The notes: a model not told the origin generated them from the sequence alone. Shown: positions 22,346-32,152, counted from the stretch's first letter. The stretch is 64,000 bases of DNA from Neptuniibacter pectenicola (GCF_001597735.1 NZ_LUTS01000003.1:248001-312000); one strand, 5' to 3'. Made by a program: numbers and translations.

Positions 22346-23308
22346 ATGTCACTGAGTGAGTTTGAGCTGATCCAGCGCTATTTTGCAGAAGCATCTACGG
22401 ATGCTTCTGTTGCGTTGGGTATAGGTGATGATTGTGCCGTGCTGTCGGTGCCGACAGGGCAGCAACTCGCTGTCTCCATTGATTCCTTAGTGCAAGGGAC
22501 TCACTTTCTTGAAGGAACCCCCGCCGATCTGCTGGCCAGCCGCCTTTTTGGTTCGGCATTAAGTGATCTAGCGGCGATGGGGGCGACACCGGCATGGTTG
22601 ACCTTAGCCCTCACACTCCCAGAGCCCGATGAAGACTGGCTACAGCTATTTAGTAGCCGTTTAGCGCAGCTGTGTAATGAATACCATGTGTCGTTGGTGG
22701 GAGGGGATACCACAAAAGGTCCGTTAACATTATCGGCACAAGTACATGGTTTTCTACCGCGTGATCATCGCTTAACCCGTGCGGGGGCAAAGGTCGGTGA
22801 TCTTATCTGTGTCAGTGGTTGTTTGGGAGATAGCCGAGGTGGTTTAGACGGTTTACTGAATGGTTTTGAGAATCATACAGAGGCTGGCTATCTGCTCGAA
22901 CGCTTTTATGCGCCGACACCACGTATTGAGCTGGGAAAAATACTGTTAGGCAAGGCCAATAGCTGTATTGATATCTCCGATGGGCTATTGTCTGATCTGT
23001 CACATATTCTAAAAGCGAGCGGTGGTTTAGGGGCGCGTTTACAGTTAGAGGCTGTGCCGATCTCCTCTCAGCTTATCGCTACGTTTGGCGAGGAGAGTGC
23101 TCGACAATGGGCGCTGACGGGGGGAGAGGACTTTGAGTTGTGCTTTACGCTTCCGCCTAACTACCTCGCCCTTTTGTCGCAGCTACCGGTTCCTGTTACT
23201 GTCATAGGCAAAGTGACGGATCGGGCGGATATCGAACTATTTCTTCGTGGCGAGCCTTGTCAGATACAGGGCTCCGGTTACGATCATTTTCAGCGAACAG
23301 ATGACTAA
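22346..23308 (+). CDS. thiL: Thiamine-monophosphate kinase
   Basis: Phosphorylates thiamine monophosphate to the diphosphate cofactor. The metal/ATP-binding motifs GIGDDCAVL (about residue 26) and VGGDTTKGPL, with DSLVQGTHF and DISDGLLSDL, match the ThiL/PurM superfamily. Length, 320 aa, is normal. Only five bases separate it from nusB and seven from the following pgpA frame. Confidence 0.95.
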   Translation: MSLSEFELIQRYFAEASTDASVALGIGDDCAVLSVPTGQQLAVSIDSLVQGTHFLEGTPADLLASRLFGSALSDLAAMGATPAWLTLALTLPEPDEDWLQLFSSRLAQLCNEYHVSLVGGDTTKGPLTLSAQVHGFLPRDHRLTRAGAKVGDLICVSGCLGDSRGGLDGLLNGFENHTEAGYLLERFYAPTPRIELGKILLGKANSCIDISDGLLSDLSHILKASGGLGARLQLEAVPISSQLIATFGEESARQWALTGGEDFELCFTLPPNYLALLSQLPVPVTVIGKVTDRADIELFLRGEPCQIQGSGYDHFQRTDD

Positions 23309-23321
23309 ATGAGGAGTGTAC

Positions 23322-23798
23322 GTGAATAAAGTACCGGCCAGTGTCTGGAAAAACCCTATCCATTTCTTAGCGTTCGGTTTGGGGAGTGGGGCAGCCCCTT
23401 GGGCGCCGGGCACGTTTGGAACACTTGCTGCCGTTATTCCTTATTTCTGGTTTCAACAGTTAAGCCTGCCGTGGTATCTGTTGATGTTAGTGGTAACGAC
23501 GTTGATCGGTATCTGGCTGTGTGACCGTACCAGTAAAGATATTGGTGTGCATGATCATGGTGGTATTGTCTGGGATGAGTTTGTTGGGTTTTGGATTACG
23601 ATGACATTAGCACCGGCGGGTGTGTTGTGGATTGTGATTGGTTTTGTGCTCTTTCGACTATTCGATATTATCAAACCGTGGCCGATAAAGTGGGCTGACC
23701 AAAAAGTGTCAGGCGGGCTTGGCGTGATGCTAGATGATGTTATTGCCGGTATTTTTGCCGCGATTGTCTTGCAGTGTATCGCTTTCTTCTGGTTGTAA
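23322..23798 (+). CDS. pgpA: Phosphatidylglycerophosphatase A
   Basis: Inner-membrane phosphatase that makes phosphatidylglycerol. The motif FGLGSGAAPWAPGTFGTLAA near the N terminus and DEFVGFWITM (about residues 86-95) are diagnostic, and about three hydrophobic segments are seen. The GTG at 23322 is chosen over the GTG at 23316 because AGGAG at 23312-23316 is then correctly spaced. It closes the nrdR-to-pgpA operon and ends two bases from the end of the convergent dxs gene. Confidence 0.92.
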   Translation: MNKVPASVWKNPIHFLAFGLGSGAAPWAPGTFGTLAAVIPYFWFQQLSLPWYLLMLVVTTLIGIWLCDRTSKDIGVHDHGGIVWDEFVGFWITMTLAPAGVLWIVIGFVLFRLFDIIKPWPIKWADQKVSGGLGVMLDDVIAGIFAAIVLQCIAFFWL

Positions 23799-23800
23799 AC

Positions 23801-25573
23801 TTAGCGGGTCAACGCTTTCTCTATCGCTTGCGCTATGCCGGCTTGATCTAAACCGCATTCAGCCAGTTGCTCTTCTCGGGTAGCATGGCCTATCCATTTA
23901 TCAGGGATACCTAAGGTTAACAGTAGCGTATTGCTTTGTATATGGTGTAAATGCTCACTTACCTCTGATCCTGCTCCACCTATAATGCTGTGATCTTCTA
24001 ATGTGACTAGAAGCTGGTGGTTGTTCGCCAGTTTTTCCACCATCTTGCCATCAAGGGGCTTAACAAAACGCATATCCACTAAGCTGTAATTCTGGCTGTC
24101 GGCAACCGCCTGTGCTGTTTTGAGTAGGGGGCCAAAATTAAGTAGCGCGACCTTTTCTCCTTTACGTATTTGCAGGCTACGGCCAATCTCGAGGGGCTCC
24201 ATTTCGCCTTCGACATGGGCGATCGCGGACCCTCTAGGGTAGCGTACAGCGGCCAATCCCTTGTAAAGAAACCCGGTGTATAACATGTTGCGTAGCTCTT
24301 GCGCACTTGAGGGCGTCATGATCACGGCTTTAGGTAAGCCGCGTAGCATACTGATATCGAGGACGCCGCTATGGGTTGCACCATCCTCACCCACTAAGCC
24401 TGCTCGATCTATGGCCAGTAGAAGGTCCAAGTCTTGAATCGAGATGTCATGGATTAACTGGTCATAGGCCCGTTGTAAAAAGGTAGAGTAGATCGCGACA
24501 ACCGGTTTTATCTTTTGGCATGCCATACCTGCGGCAAGGGTAAGCGCATGTTGCTCTGCGATGGCCACATCAAAAAAGCGATTAGGGTATTGGGTGGCAA
24601 ACGCAACAAGGTCAGACCCCTCTTTCATAGCGGGTGTGATCGCTGTTACGTGTGGGTTTGATTGCGCGATCTCACAGATCCAACGGCCAAAAATGTTGGA
24701 GTAGGTGACTTTTTTCTCTTTTGGCTGGTGGATAGGGCTTATTTTAGTAATTGCATGGTAACCCACAGGGTCATCTTCGGCGGGTTTAAAGCCTTTACCT
24801 TTTTTGGTGATGAGGTGGAGAAATTGTGGGCCGTCTTTGCTCAGGACCGCTGAAAGTTTTGACAGTAGCGTTGGTAGATCATGGCCATCTACGGGGCCGG
24901 TATATTCAAAATCTAAAGCTTCAAAGAGCGCTGCGGTGGTTTCGCCTTCACTTTTTTGTTTGATGTTTTTTGCTAAGTAGGTCGCCAAGCCTCCCTCATT
25001 ATGTGATATCGACATATCATTATCATTGAGGATAACCAACAGATCGGTGTCGGTATGGGCGGCATGGTTGAGGGCTTCAAATGCCATCCCAGCGGTCATG
25101 GCACCATCACCAATGACGGCAACTGTTTTACTTTTTTGCCCGCGGAGTTTGTCCGCGATCGCCATACCCAACGCGGCGCTAATCGAGGTGCTTGAGTGGC
25201 CTACACCAAAGTCGTCATAGGGACTTTCTGATCGTTTCGGGAACGGGGAAGGCCCTCCTTTTTGACGGATATGGAGCATGTTTTCCCGTCGTCCCGTTAG
25301 TATCTTATGGGGGTAGCATTGGTGTCCTACGTCCCAAACGAGATGATCGTCGGGTGTGTTTAATAGGTAATGTAAGGCGATTGTTAATTCGACAACGCCT
25401 AAGCCCGCGCCAAAATGTCCACCACTTTGCCCAACGCTATAGAGTAAATATGCCCTCAACTGTTCTGCGAGCTCAGGTAGTTGGTCCGCAGGGAGTTGGC
25501 GAAGTTGTTTTGGATCATTAACCTGATCTAGTAGTGGAGTACTAGGACGAGACGCGGGGATCGTGAGAAACAT
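23801..25573 (-). CDS. dxs: 1-Deoxy-D-xylulose-5-phosphate synthase (short linker form)
   Basis: First enzyme of the methylerythritol phosphate pathway; thiamine-diphosphate dependent. The cofactor motif GDGAMTAGMAFEALNHA, VGHSSTSIS, and the transketolase-type YSTFLQRAYDQ and IDRAGLVGEDGATH are all intact. At 590 aa it is about 30 residues shorter than E. coli Dxs; the missing part is the linker between the ILNDNDMSIS motif and TGPVDGHD, a segment that is mobile in known structures. Catalytic residues appear complete, so it should be active. It is last in the xseB-ispA-dxs operon. Confidence 0.95.
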   Translation of the reverse strand: MFLTIPASRPSTPLLDQVNDPKQLRQLPADQLPELAEQLRAYLLYSVGQSGGHFGAGLGVVELTIALHYLLNTPDDHLVWDVGHQCYPHKILTGRRENMLHIRQKGGPSPFPKRSESPYDDFGVGHSSTSISAALGMAIADKLRGQKSKTVAVIGDGAMTAGMAFEALNHAAHTDTDLLVILNDNDMSISHNEGGLATYLAKNIKQKSEGETTAALFEALDFEYTGPVDGHDLPTLLSKLSAVLSKDGPQFLHLITKKGKGFKPAEDDPVGYHAITKISPIHQPKEKKVTYSNIFGRWICEIAQSNPHVTAITPAMKEGSDLVAFATQYPNRFFDVAIAEQHALTLAAGMACQKIKPVVAIYSTFLQRAYDQLIHDISIQDLDLLLAIDRAGLVGEDGATHSGVLDISMLRGLPKAVIMTPSSAQELRNMLYTGFLYKGLAAVRYPRGSAIAHVEGEMEPLEIGRSLQIRKGEKVALLNFGPLLKTAQAVADSQNYSLVDMRFVKPLDGKMVEKLANNHQLLVTLEDHSIIGGAGSEVSEHLHHIQSNTLLLTLGIPDKWIGHATREEQLAECGLDQAGIAQAIEKALTR

Positions 25574-25589
25574 AAAGGGTCTTTTAAAG

Positions 25590-26471
25590 TTAATGATCGC
25601 GGTGAACGATAAAATCAGCCAGTGCGTTTAATTCCGATGCGGATGAACCGAATGGGGCTAAGGCTTGGGTCGCATCGTCGTGTAGCTGTTGTAGTTTCAG
25701 CTTAGCACTTTCAAGCCCTAATAGGGCAGGATAGGTCGGTTTTTTTTGTGCTAGGTCTGAGCCTTGGGGTTTGCCGATAACTGCAGAGTCGCCCTCAATA
25801 TCAAGAATGTCATCTTGCACTTGGAATGCTAAGCCTATGGCTTTTGCATAATCGGTTAACGCGCTGAGCTGGGCTTGGCTCGCTTTACCGCTGATGATAG
25901 CCCCCATAATAACTGAGCATTGTAAAAGCGCACCGGTTTTGTGTTGGTGCATGGCTTCTAATTGCACCAGATTCAACGGTTTTCCTACATTACGCAGGTC
26001 AAAGGACTGGCCTACCGCCATGCCTTGATAGCCCGAGGCGATACTTAGCTCTTTCACTAACGCGACTTTATCCTCAGCGTTAAGGTAGGGATCAACGGCG
26101 ATCAGTTCAAAGGCGAGGCTCTGTAGTGCATCACCCGCCAGAATTGCGGTTGCCTCATCATAGGCGATATGACAGGTTGGCTTACCCCGTCTTAGGTCGT
26201 CATCATCCATAGCAGGCAGGTCATCGTGAACGAGGGAGTAGCTATGGATACATTCGATCGCGGCGGCGGCACTGTCAGCGTGACGCATATCGCCACCTAA
26301 CATTGAATTTACCATGTGCACTAAGGTGGGCCTAACGCGCTTGCCGCCATTAAAAAGTGAATACAGCATCGACGCCTGTAAAATGGGGTCGATACTTTCT
26401 TGGCTGATGCATGTTTTAAGGTAACTATCGACACGCTCGCTGTATTGGTTGAGCAGGCTGCGAATGTCCAA
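25590..26471 (-). CDS. ispA: Farnesyl diphosphate synthase (polyprenyl synthetase)
   Basis: Builds C15 farnesyl diphosphate from IPP and DMAPP. First Asp-rich motif DDLPAMDDDDLRRG and second motif DDILDIEGD are both intact; KRVRPTLVHM precedes them. I place the start at TTG 26471, one base after the xseB stop and with GAAGAGGG upstream, giving 293 aa and suggesting translational coupling; an upstream in-frame TTG (26495) would overlap xseB by 23 bases. Between xseB and dxs, as in most gammaproteobacteria. Confidence 0.93.
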   Translation of the reverse strand: MDIRSLLNQYSERVDSYLKTCISQESIDPILQASMLYSLFNGGKRVRPTLVHMVNSMLGGDMRHADSAAAAIECIHSYSLVHDDLPAMDDDDLRRGKPTCHIAYDEATAILAGDALQSLAFELIAVDPYLNAEDKVALVKELSIASGYQGMAVGQSFDLRNVGKPLNLVQLEAMHQHKTGALLQCSVIMGAIISGKASQAQLSALTDYAKAIGLAFQVQDDILDIEGDSAVIGKPQGSDLAQKKPTYPALLGLESAKLKLQQLHDDATQALAPFGSSASELNALADFIVHRDH

Positions 26472-26472
26472 G

Positions 26473-26715
26473 TTAGCTACCCTCTTCAGGATCAAAGGGT
26501 TCGGTTTTTAGCTCACCGCCTGATTCCATCAATAGTTGAACCTTTTGTTCTGCTTGGGCAAGGATATTTTGACATTCGCGTGTGAGGCTTACCCCTTCTT
26601 CAAATGCTTTAAGAGAGTCCTCTAAAGACAGCTCACCTTGTTCCATCTGTGTAACGATTGATTCGAGATCTTGTAAAGATTGCTCGAAATCGGTTGTTTT
26701 CTTTTTACGAGGCAT
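26473..26715 (-). CDS. xseB: Exodeoxyribonuclease VII small subunit
   Basis: An 80-residue acidic helical protein, the regulatory subunit of exonuclease VII. The family pattern [20 protein letters not shown] and [18 protein letters not shown] is present. It heads the ispA-dxs operon. Confidence 0.94.
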   Translation of the reverse strand: MPRKKKTTDFEQSLQDLESIVTQMEQGELSLEDSLKAFEEGVSLTRECQNILAQAEQKVQLLMESGGELKTEPFDPEEGS

Positions 26716-26897
26716 GGGAATGAATCCACATTGAAAGGGCTAAACTTACCGAAGCATCGGTCTAGAATCAATTATACCTAAAGAATAACTGTTAAACCTA
26801 TGAAGAGTGGGTGATTGTTTGTGCTTTTTTGCTATGATAAGCAGTTCGTTAGATAGGGCATGAACAGTGTTCATTGGCTGGTATGAGGGAGTACTGA

Positions 26898-27656
26898 GTG
26901 GATATAGCTACGCTCGTCGGTTTATTAGGCAGTTTCGGTATTGTCATCGCTGCGATTGTCACGGGTGGTGATCCAGGTGTTTTTATCAATCCACCGTCAT
27001 TATTGATTGTTATTGGCGGTAGTATTTTTGTTGTGTTGATGAAGTTTACCTTAGGCCAGTTTTTAGGTGCAGGTAAAGTGGCCGCTAAGGCCTTCATGTA
27101 CAAGTCTTTAAACCCTGAAGATATTATTGCTGAAACCGTTGAGTTAGCGGATGCTGCGCGTAAAGGCGGGTTGCTTTCGTTAGAAGATAAAACGGTTAGC
27201 AGTGATTTTATGCAGCGGGGTATTCAGTTATTGGTGGATGGCCATGATCCTGAAGTAGTTAAAACACTGCTCAAAAAAGAAGCGAAACTTACCAGTGATC
27301 GCCATGAATTTGGTGCGTCGGTCTTTTCTGCCGTTGGGGATGTAGGTCCTTCGATGGGGATGATCGGTACACTCGTTGGTTTAGTGCAGATGCTATCTAA
27401 CATGAGTGACCCAAAATCCATTGGTCCCGCCATGGCGGTTGCGCTGTTAACAACGCTTTATGGGGCCATGCTCGCAACAATGGTTGCGCTTCCTATGGCA
27501 GATAAACTCAATGTCAGAAAAAATGAAGAGGCGCTCAATGCGTCTTTAGTGATTGATGGCTTATTGGCTATTCAAGCAGGTCAAAACCCGCGCGTGATCG
27601 AGCAGATGTTGAGAAACTATCTGCCAGAGAAAAAACGTGTGGCGGCTGAAGGTTAA
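26898..27656 (+). CDS. pomA: Flagellar motor stator protein PomA/MotA
   Basis: Forms the ion channel of the flagellar stator with PomB. Four membrane segments are visible (about residues 5-22, 33-52, 150-170, 182-200), with a large charged cytoplasmic loop that contacts the rotor. Start MDIATLVGLLGSFGIVIAAI, PGVFINPPSLLIVIGGS and VGPSMGMIGTLVGLVQML match PomA-type stators, which are usually Na+-driven; ion choice is inferred from likeness and marine context. Starts at GTG with GAGGGAG upstream. 19 bases before pomB. Confidence 0.93.
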   Translation: MDIATLVGLLGSFGIVIAAIVTGGDPGVFINPPSLLIVIGGSIFVVLMKFTLGQFLGAGKVAAKAFMYKSLNPEDIIAETVELADAARKGGLLSLEDKTVSSDFMQRGIQLLVDGHDPEVVKTLLKKEAKLTSDRHEFGASVFSAVGDVGPSMGMIGTLVGLVQMLSNMSDPKSIGPAMAVALLTTLYGAMLATMVALPMADKLNVRKNEEALNASLVIDGLLAIQAGQNPRVIEQMLRNYLPEKKRVAAEG

Positions 27657-27675
27657 TTCGGTAAGGAGCTGAGCA

Positions 27676-28617
27676 ATGAGTGATGATACCGAAGAGCAAG
27701 AATGCCCCCCCTGTCCTGCAGGGTTACCTGGTTGGTTAGCAACCTTCGGCGACTTAATGTCGCTGTTGATGTGTTTCTTTGTTCTACTTTTATCCTTTTC
27801 GGAAATGGACGTCTTAAAGTTTAAACAACTGGCGGGCTCCATGCGTGAAGCGTTTGGTGTGCAAAATCAAATTAAAGTTGAAGACATACCTAAAGGCACC
27901 TCGATTATTGCGCAGGAGTTTAGCCCCGGTCGTCCTGAACCTACGCCCTTGAACGAAATCCGTCAGATGACGGTCAATAATGATATGAATACATTAGATG
28001 TTCGTTCAAAAGAGGGGGAGAGTGATACACCGGATCAAGAAGCAGGCATTGATCAAGCACTGCAAAAAGAACAAGAGCAACAAGCAAAAGAGGATGCGGT
28101 CGAGTTCGCCGCCGCTTTAGCCGAAGAGATTGGCGAGGGCAGTGTTGAAGTTGAAACGGATGGTAAGAAAATTATTATTCGTATTAAAGAGAAAGGGTCT
28201 TTTGACTCAGGTTCTGCCGAACTGAAATATGAGTCCATTCCTGTCTTGGCGAAAATTAGAGATGTATTGCTGGATGTGAAAGGCAATGTCGCTATCGAAG
28301 GCCACAGTGATAATATTCCCTATGCGGGGCGTCGCTTTGAGTCTAACTGGGACCTTTCTGTTGCCCGTGCTTTAGCGGTGGCGCATGAGTTATTTGGTGA
28401 CCCTCGGATTGAACAATCCCGCTTTAGGGTGTTGGGTTATGCGGATACAAAACCTTTAGTGCCAAACAGCACGCGTGAAAATAGAATCAAAAATCGCCGT
28501 GTAGAAATTATTGTGCAGAAAGGAAAAGACCAAGAGTTGTTAGAGAAATTGCAGGCGAGTCCCGAGGGCGATCCTAATGGTCAGTTGCGAGACTTATCGC
28601 CAACCGATATTTTTTAA
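27676..28617 (+). CDS. pomB: Flagellar motor stator protein PomB/MotB
   Basis: Partner of PomA; anchors the stator to peptidoglycan. A single membrane helix is seen at about residues 24-42, with the ion-carrying Asp in FGDLMSLLMCFFVLLLSF. A charged linker (residues 100-160, Glu/Gln/Ala rich) precedes an OmpA/MotB peptidoglycan-binding domain with EGHSDNIPYAGRRFESNWDL and NRIKNRRVEI. Length is 313 aa. Operon with pomA, closed by a terminator; no other flagellar gene is in the window. Confidence 0.93.
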   Translation: MSDDTEEQECPPCPAGLPGWLATFGDLMSLLMCFFVLLLSFSEMDVLKFKQLAGSMREAFGVQNQIKVEDIPKGTSIIAQEFSPGRPEPTPLNEIRQMTVNNDMNTLDVRSKEGESDTPDQEAGIDQALQKEQEQQAKEDAVEFAAALAEEIGEGSVEVETDGKKIIIRIKEKGSFDSGSAELKYESIPVLAKIRDVLLDVKGNVAIEGHSDNIPYAGRRFESNWDLSVARALAVAHELFGDPRIEQSRFRVLGYADTKPLVPNSTRENRIKNRRVEIIVQKGKDQELLEKLQASPEGDPNGQLRDLSPTDIF

Positions 28618-28632
28618 CAGTACTATAGAGAC

Positions 28633-28663
28633 AAAAAAAAACCGCCTATTAGGCGGTTTTTTT
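28633..28663. terminator. Convergent terminator between pomB and cytochrome c5 gene
   Basis: ACCGCCT-ATT-AGGCGGT stem flanked by A and T runs. Confidence 0.88.
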
Positions 28664-28680
28664 ATGCATGTAAATAACGC

Positions 28681-28986
28681 TTATTTAGAGTTATCTAACA
28701 TGTACTGGATGGCTGCTTTAAGTTCGTTATCGTTACAGTCCATGCATAGGCCTGAAGGAGGCATAGCGCCTTTACCTTTTTTAGCTGTTGCCAATAGTGT
28801 ATCAATACCCTGAGTCGCACGTGCGCCCCAATCCGCCGAATCACCTAGTTTAGGTGCGCCAGCATTACCTGAAGCATGACATACGCCACATTTAGTGTTG
28901 TATACCGTTAGACCATCACGCTCAGCCATGGCTGCTGCAGGTAACATCAGAGTCGCAGCAGCTGCTGCAATAAGTACTTTTTTCAT
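28681..28986 (-). CDS. Cytochrome c5 family periplasmic electron carrier
   Basis: A 101-residue monohaem cytochrome c. The signal peptide MKKVLIAAAAATLMLPAAAMA is cut before ERDGL; the haem motif CGVCH is near residue 33; the extra Cys pair CMDC near residue 80, preceded by MPPSG with the axial Met, is typical of cytochrome c5. The start at 28986 is chosen because longer in-frame starts would put a hydrophilic stretch ahead of the signal peptide. Expressed alone. Confidence 0.93.
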   Translation of the reverse strand: MKKVLIAAAAATLMLPAAAMAERDGLTVYNTKCGVCHASGNAGAPKLGDSADWGARATQGIDTLLATAKKGKGAMPPSGLCMDCNDNELKAAIQYMLDNSK

Positions 28987-29206
28987 TGTAATTTTCCTAT
29001 AAGTGCTCATCAATTTTTTATTGGGACTAACGGGCTTTCCCCACAAAAATCAGCCTGCTACATCGTTAGGGATGTGTTTGCTTGTCCCTAGTAGCTAACA
29101 TTAATACACCAAACAAGGTGAATTGTATCTGAATGAAATCAATAGAAGAAATGAATAATGCTAAAGAATATAGGAAAATGGTTCATAGGTAGGGTAGGTG
29201 GTTAAA

Positions 29207-29410
29207 TTAACCACCTAAGCGCATAGCAAAATTTGCTTGGTTATGCTGTGTACGCAATGTTTGATCTTGAATCCGCTGATCTGCGTTGTATTCTGAAATA
29301 GCTTGATCGACTAAATGCTTGGGTGCAATGCCTAGATTAAGCACATCAATTTCTGAGTAACCACGATTCAGCAACTGTTTCAGCTGAGTTTTTAACGTAT
29401 TTTCTGTCAT
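29207..29410 (-). CDS. Small protein of unknown function
   Basis: A 67-residue, soluble, mostly helical protein with AGAGG at ribosome-binding distance from its ATG. It contains LKQLLNRGYSEIDVLNLGI, which resembles a short helix-turn-helix-like or degenerate three-helix segment, but I do not recognise the family. It lies between the cytochrome c5 gene and ppk2, all on the minus strand, with no obvious coupling. Confidence 0.6.
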   Translation of the reverse strand: MTENTLKTQLKQLLNRGYSEIDVLNLGIAPKHLVDQAISEYNADQRIQDQTLRTQHNQANFAMRLGG

Positions 29411-29482
29411 TTATCTTCGCCTCTTTGTAAGTGAGGCTAATGATGCCAACGGATTGTTACAAAATTATGGCAGTGGCGCGGG

Positions 29483-30310
29483 TTAGTCTGATATCTTTAT
29501 GCCTAAGGCTTGATAAGCCTCGCGAATCACGTCTGGGTCCACCGGTGGTGGGCTAATATCCATACCGTCGGATAGTTGAGCCGCGATGGTTTTTAAAACC
29601 TCTGTACGGGCATACCATTTATGGTTGGCGGCGATAATATGCCAAGGTGCCGCTTGGGTGGAGGTGTATGTGAACATATCGTTCATTGCCTCATGATATT
29701 CAGGCCACTTCATGCGGTTTCTAATATCTTCTGTGGTGAGCTTCCAGCGTTTAACCGGGTTGTTGAGTCGTTCGTCAAAGCGTTTAAGTTGCTCGTCTGG
29801 GTCGATATGCATAAAGATCTTAATGATCTTTGCGCCATCATCAATCAGGCTACGTTCAAATTCGTTAATCTCTTGATAAGCCCGCTGCCATGCGTGTTCT
29901 GATGCAAATCCTTCTACGCGCTCGACTAATACTCTGCCGTACCATGAGCGGTCAAAGATAGCGATGGTGCCGGCTTCAGGTAAGCGCGCTTGAAAACGCT
30001 GTAAGTAATGTTTGCTTTGCTCTTCAGGCGAGGGGGCGCTAATGGGGTACACTTTAACGCCGCGAGGGTCTAATTTTTCTGTTAAACGGCGGATGGCTCC
30101 CCCTTTACCGCTGGCATCCCAGCCTTCAAACACCAAAATAGCTCGACGTTTTTGATGGTAATAGGCTTGCTGTATGCTCAATATCTTCTTTTGTAGTTTT
30201 TTCTGTGTCTTTAAGTAGGCTTGCTTATCGGTTAACAGTGCATCGGTAAAGTCGACAGTATTCAACGAGGGCGGGTTTTCTTGCAGAATGATAGGACTAG
30301 GTTGATGCAT
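29483..30310 (-). CDS. ppk2: Polyphosphate kinase 2 family protein
   Basis: PPK2 enzymes use polyphosphate to phosphorylate nucleotides. Walker A FEGWDASGKGGAI (about residues 63-75), the catalytic FDRSWYGRVLVERVEGF segment and the lid region NNPVKRWKLTTED are all present, and the length (275 aa) is that of a single-domain PPK2. Whether it acts on AMP, ADP or GDP cannot be told from these motifs. It stands alone; no ppk1 or exopolyphosphatase is nearby. Confidence 0.9.
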   Translation of the reverse strand: MHQPSPIILQENPPSLNTVDFTDALLTDKQAYLKTQKKLQKKILSIQQAYYHQKRRAILVFEGWDASGKGGAIRRLTEKLDPRGVKVYPISAPSPEEQSKHYLQRFQARLPEAGTIAIFDRSWYGRVLVERVEGFASEHAWQRAYQEINEFERSLIDDGAKIIKIFMHIDPDEQLKRFDERLNNPVKRWKLTTEDIRNRMKWPEYHEAMNDMFTYTSTQAAPWHIIAANHKWYARTEVLKTIAAQLSDGMDISPPPVDPDVIREAYQALGIKISD

Positions 30311-30384
30311 GTTATGACTCCATAAAGGGACATCGGCGCTTGTTCAGGGTGCGTGTTTTATTTTACTGAAGAGTTTACGGCGCT

Positions 30385-31869
30385 TCAGCGCGTTGGTGTC
30401 TCTTTGTCTTTGTACATAGAGATATCCGCGTGGGATATCCATTGTTGAATATCAGTGATGCTGGAGTCGATCTCATAGACCCCATAGGAGATCCCGATAG
30501 AAAGTGGTGTACCTGAGAGGTTACAGGTCACGTCAATACTATTGCCCACTCGTGTATAAAACTCTTTAGCGTCACTGGCTGAGCTGTTATTTAACAGCAC
30601 AACAAACTCATCACCGCCATAGCGCCCTAATACATCGGTCTGTCTAATGTTAGCGGATAATACCTTCGCTAACGTGACCAAGGTGTTGTCGCCGGTAATA
30701 TGCCCGTGATTGTCATTAATCTCTTTGAACTGATTCAGGTCGATAAAAATTAAGGTTGCTGGGGTTTGATAACGGTTAAAGCGCTCATAAGCATCGCTTA
30801 AGTGCTCAATAAAGGCTGAGCGGTTTAAAGCACCCGTTAAGCCATCTTTCTGAGACAGTTCTTCTAACGCTTTGTAGGCCGCTTCCAATTTAAGTAGGGA
30901 CTCATCTAGCTGCTGCTGACGGTTCATAATATCGGTGCGGTCGACCGCGGAACCAACCAGAAAGAGGGGTTCGCCATTTTGTATAATACCAAAACCGACA
31001 TTATGGATATGGCGTATCTCACCGTCGTCACGAACAATACGGAAATCGATATTCCAGTTGCTGTCAGGGCTGAGGCTAAAGATCTCTTCGACGGCCTGTT
31101 TGTCGTCGGGGTGAACAATATCTAAAAAGCTTTTTGGGTCTTGATAGAGGGAGTCGACCGAGCGTCCCCACTGTTTCTCATAACCTTGGTTTACATAAAG
31201 CATCTCACGCATGCCGGTGGTCGACATCCAGATGACAACTTCATCAGAGACCGCCTCTACGATCGTTTTAAATTTCTCTTCTGATTGGCGAAGAAGCATC
31301 TCTGTGCTTTTTAGCTCGGCTATATCTTGAATGGAGGAGACAAAGTAATCGGGTTCGCCGCGCTCATTTTTAACCAGTATTGTAGTGAGTTTTGCCCAGA
31401 TTAAACGTTTATCTTTATGGTAGTAACGCTTGATTTTAGAGAACTCCTCAACCTCTTCCCCCGCCAAAGCCGCTCTTATCCAGCGAAAACTGTCTTCTAG
31501 GTCTTCCGGTAATGAAAGGGCTTGAAACGTTGTAGCGAGTAGTTCGTCTTCGGTATAGCCTAAAAAACGACAAAGGTTGTTATTAACACGGATGAAACGG
31601 CCTTTTTTGTCAACATGGGCGAGCCCTATAGCCGCCTTCTCGAAGGTGTCTTGGAAGGATTTGTCGGGTTGTTGTTCTGTGTTGTTGGAGAGTAACCGGC
31701 GCGTTTTTTTAGAAAAATAATAATGGGGTAATAAACTGCTAGTGCCAGCAGCGATCAGTATTAACGAGGCGAACGAATCTTGGTGACTGATGTTTAAATA
31801 CAGTCCCGCCATGACCATCAAAGCGCTCATTAGGATAAATGTGAAGCTTACAATGCGTCCACTATCCAT
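30385..31869 (-). CDS. PAS-PAS-GGDEF diguanylate cyclase
   Basis: A 494-residue sensor. Two hydrophobic segments at about residues 7-25 and 33-50 anchor it; PAS 1 (FEKAAIGLAHVDKKGRFIRV, about 72-185) and PAS 2 (about 195-315) follow, then a GGDEF domain starting at KDGLTGALNR. The active site GRYGGDEF is intact and RQTD at the I-site position matches RxxD, so product feedback is expected. No EAL domain. It lies just downstream of a second, larger c-di-GMP sensor on the same strand, separated by 283 bases in which I see nothing clear. Confidence 0.92.
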   Translation of the reverse strand: MDSGRIVSFTFILMSALMVMAGLYLNISHQDSFASLILIAAGTSSLLPHYYFSKKTRRLLSNNTEQQPDKSFQDTFEKAAIGLAHVDKKGRFIRVNNNLCRFLGYTEDELLATTFQALSLPEDLEDSFRWIRAALAGEEVEEFSKIKRYYHKDKRLIWAKLTTILVKNERGEPDYFVSSIQDIAELKSTEMLLRQSEEKFKTIVEAVSDEVVIWMSTTGMREMLYVNQGYEKQWGRSVDSLYQDPKSFLDIVHPDDKQAVEEIFSLSPDSNWNIDFRIVRDDGEIRHIHNVGFGIIQNGEPLFLVGSAVDRTDIMNRQQQLDESLLKLEAAYKALEELSQKDGLTGALNRSAFIEHLSDAYERFNRYQTPATLIFIDLNQFKEINDNHGHITGDNTLVTLAKVLSANIRQTDVLGRYGGDEFVVLLNNSSASDAKEFYTRVGNSIDVTCNLSGTPLSIGISYGVYEIDSSITDIQQWISHADISMYKDKETPTR

Positions 31870-32152
31870 GGTTTAACCGGGTGATTAACCTGCTGTTATT
31901 ACTCAACGAGATATGCATCCTGTATATCTGATTTATCTACAATAATTATATTGTAGTAGCGGTTCAATAATTATTAACGAATACGTCGTTAATATGTGGG
32001 GTTAAGCGTGTTGATCTAGTGTGCCATGCTGAGTCAATGGTGCCCTACTCAATAGGCTTTCAGCCTGTTAGCTAGCTGAGAATATCTATAGGGCGATGAC
32101 TAAGCTCGCGTCGTGCTGGTTTTAGTCATCATAATGTATCACTTAGTTTACG

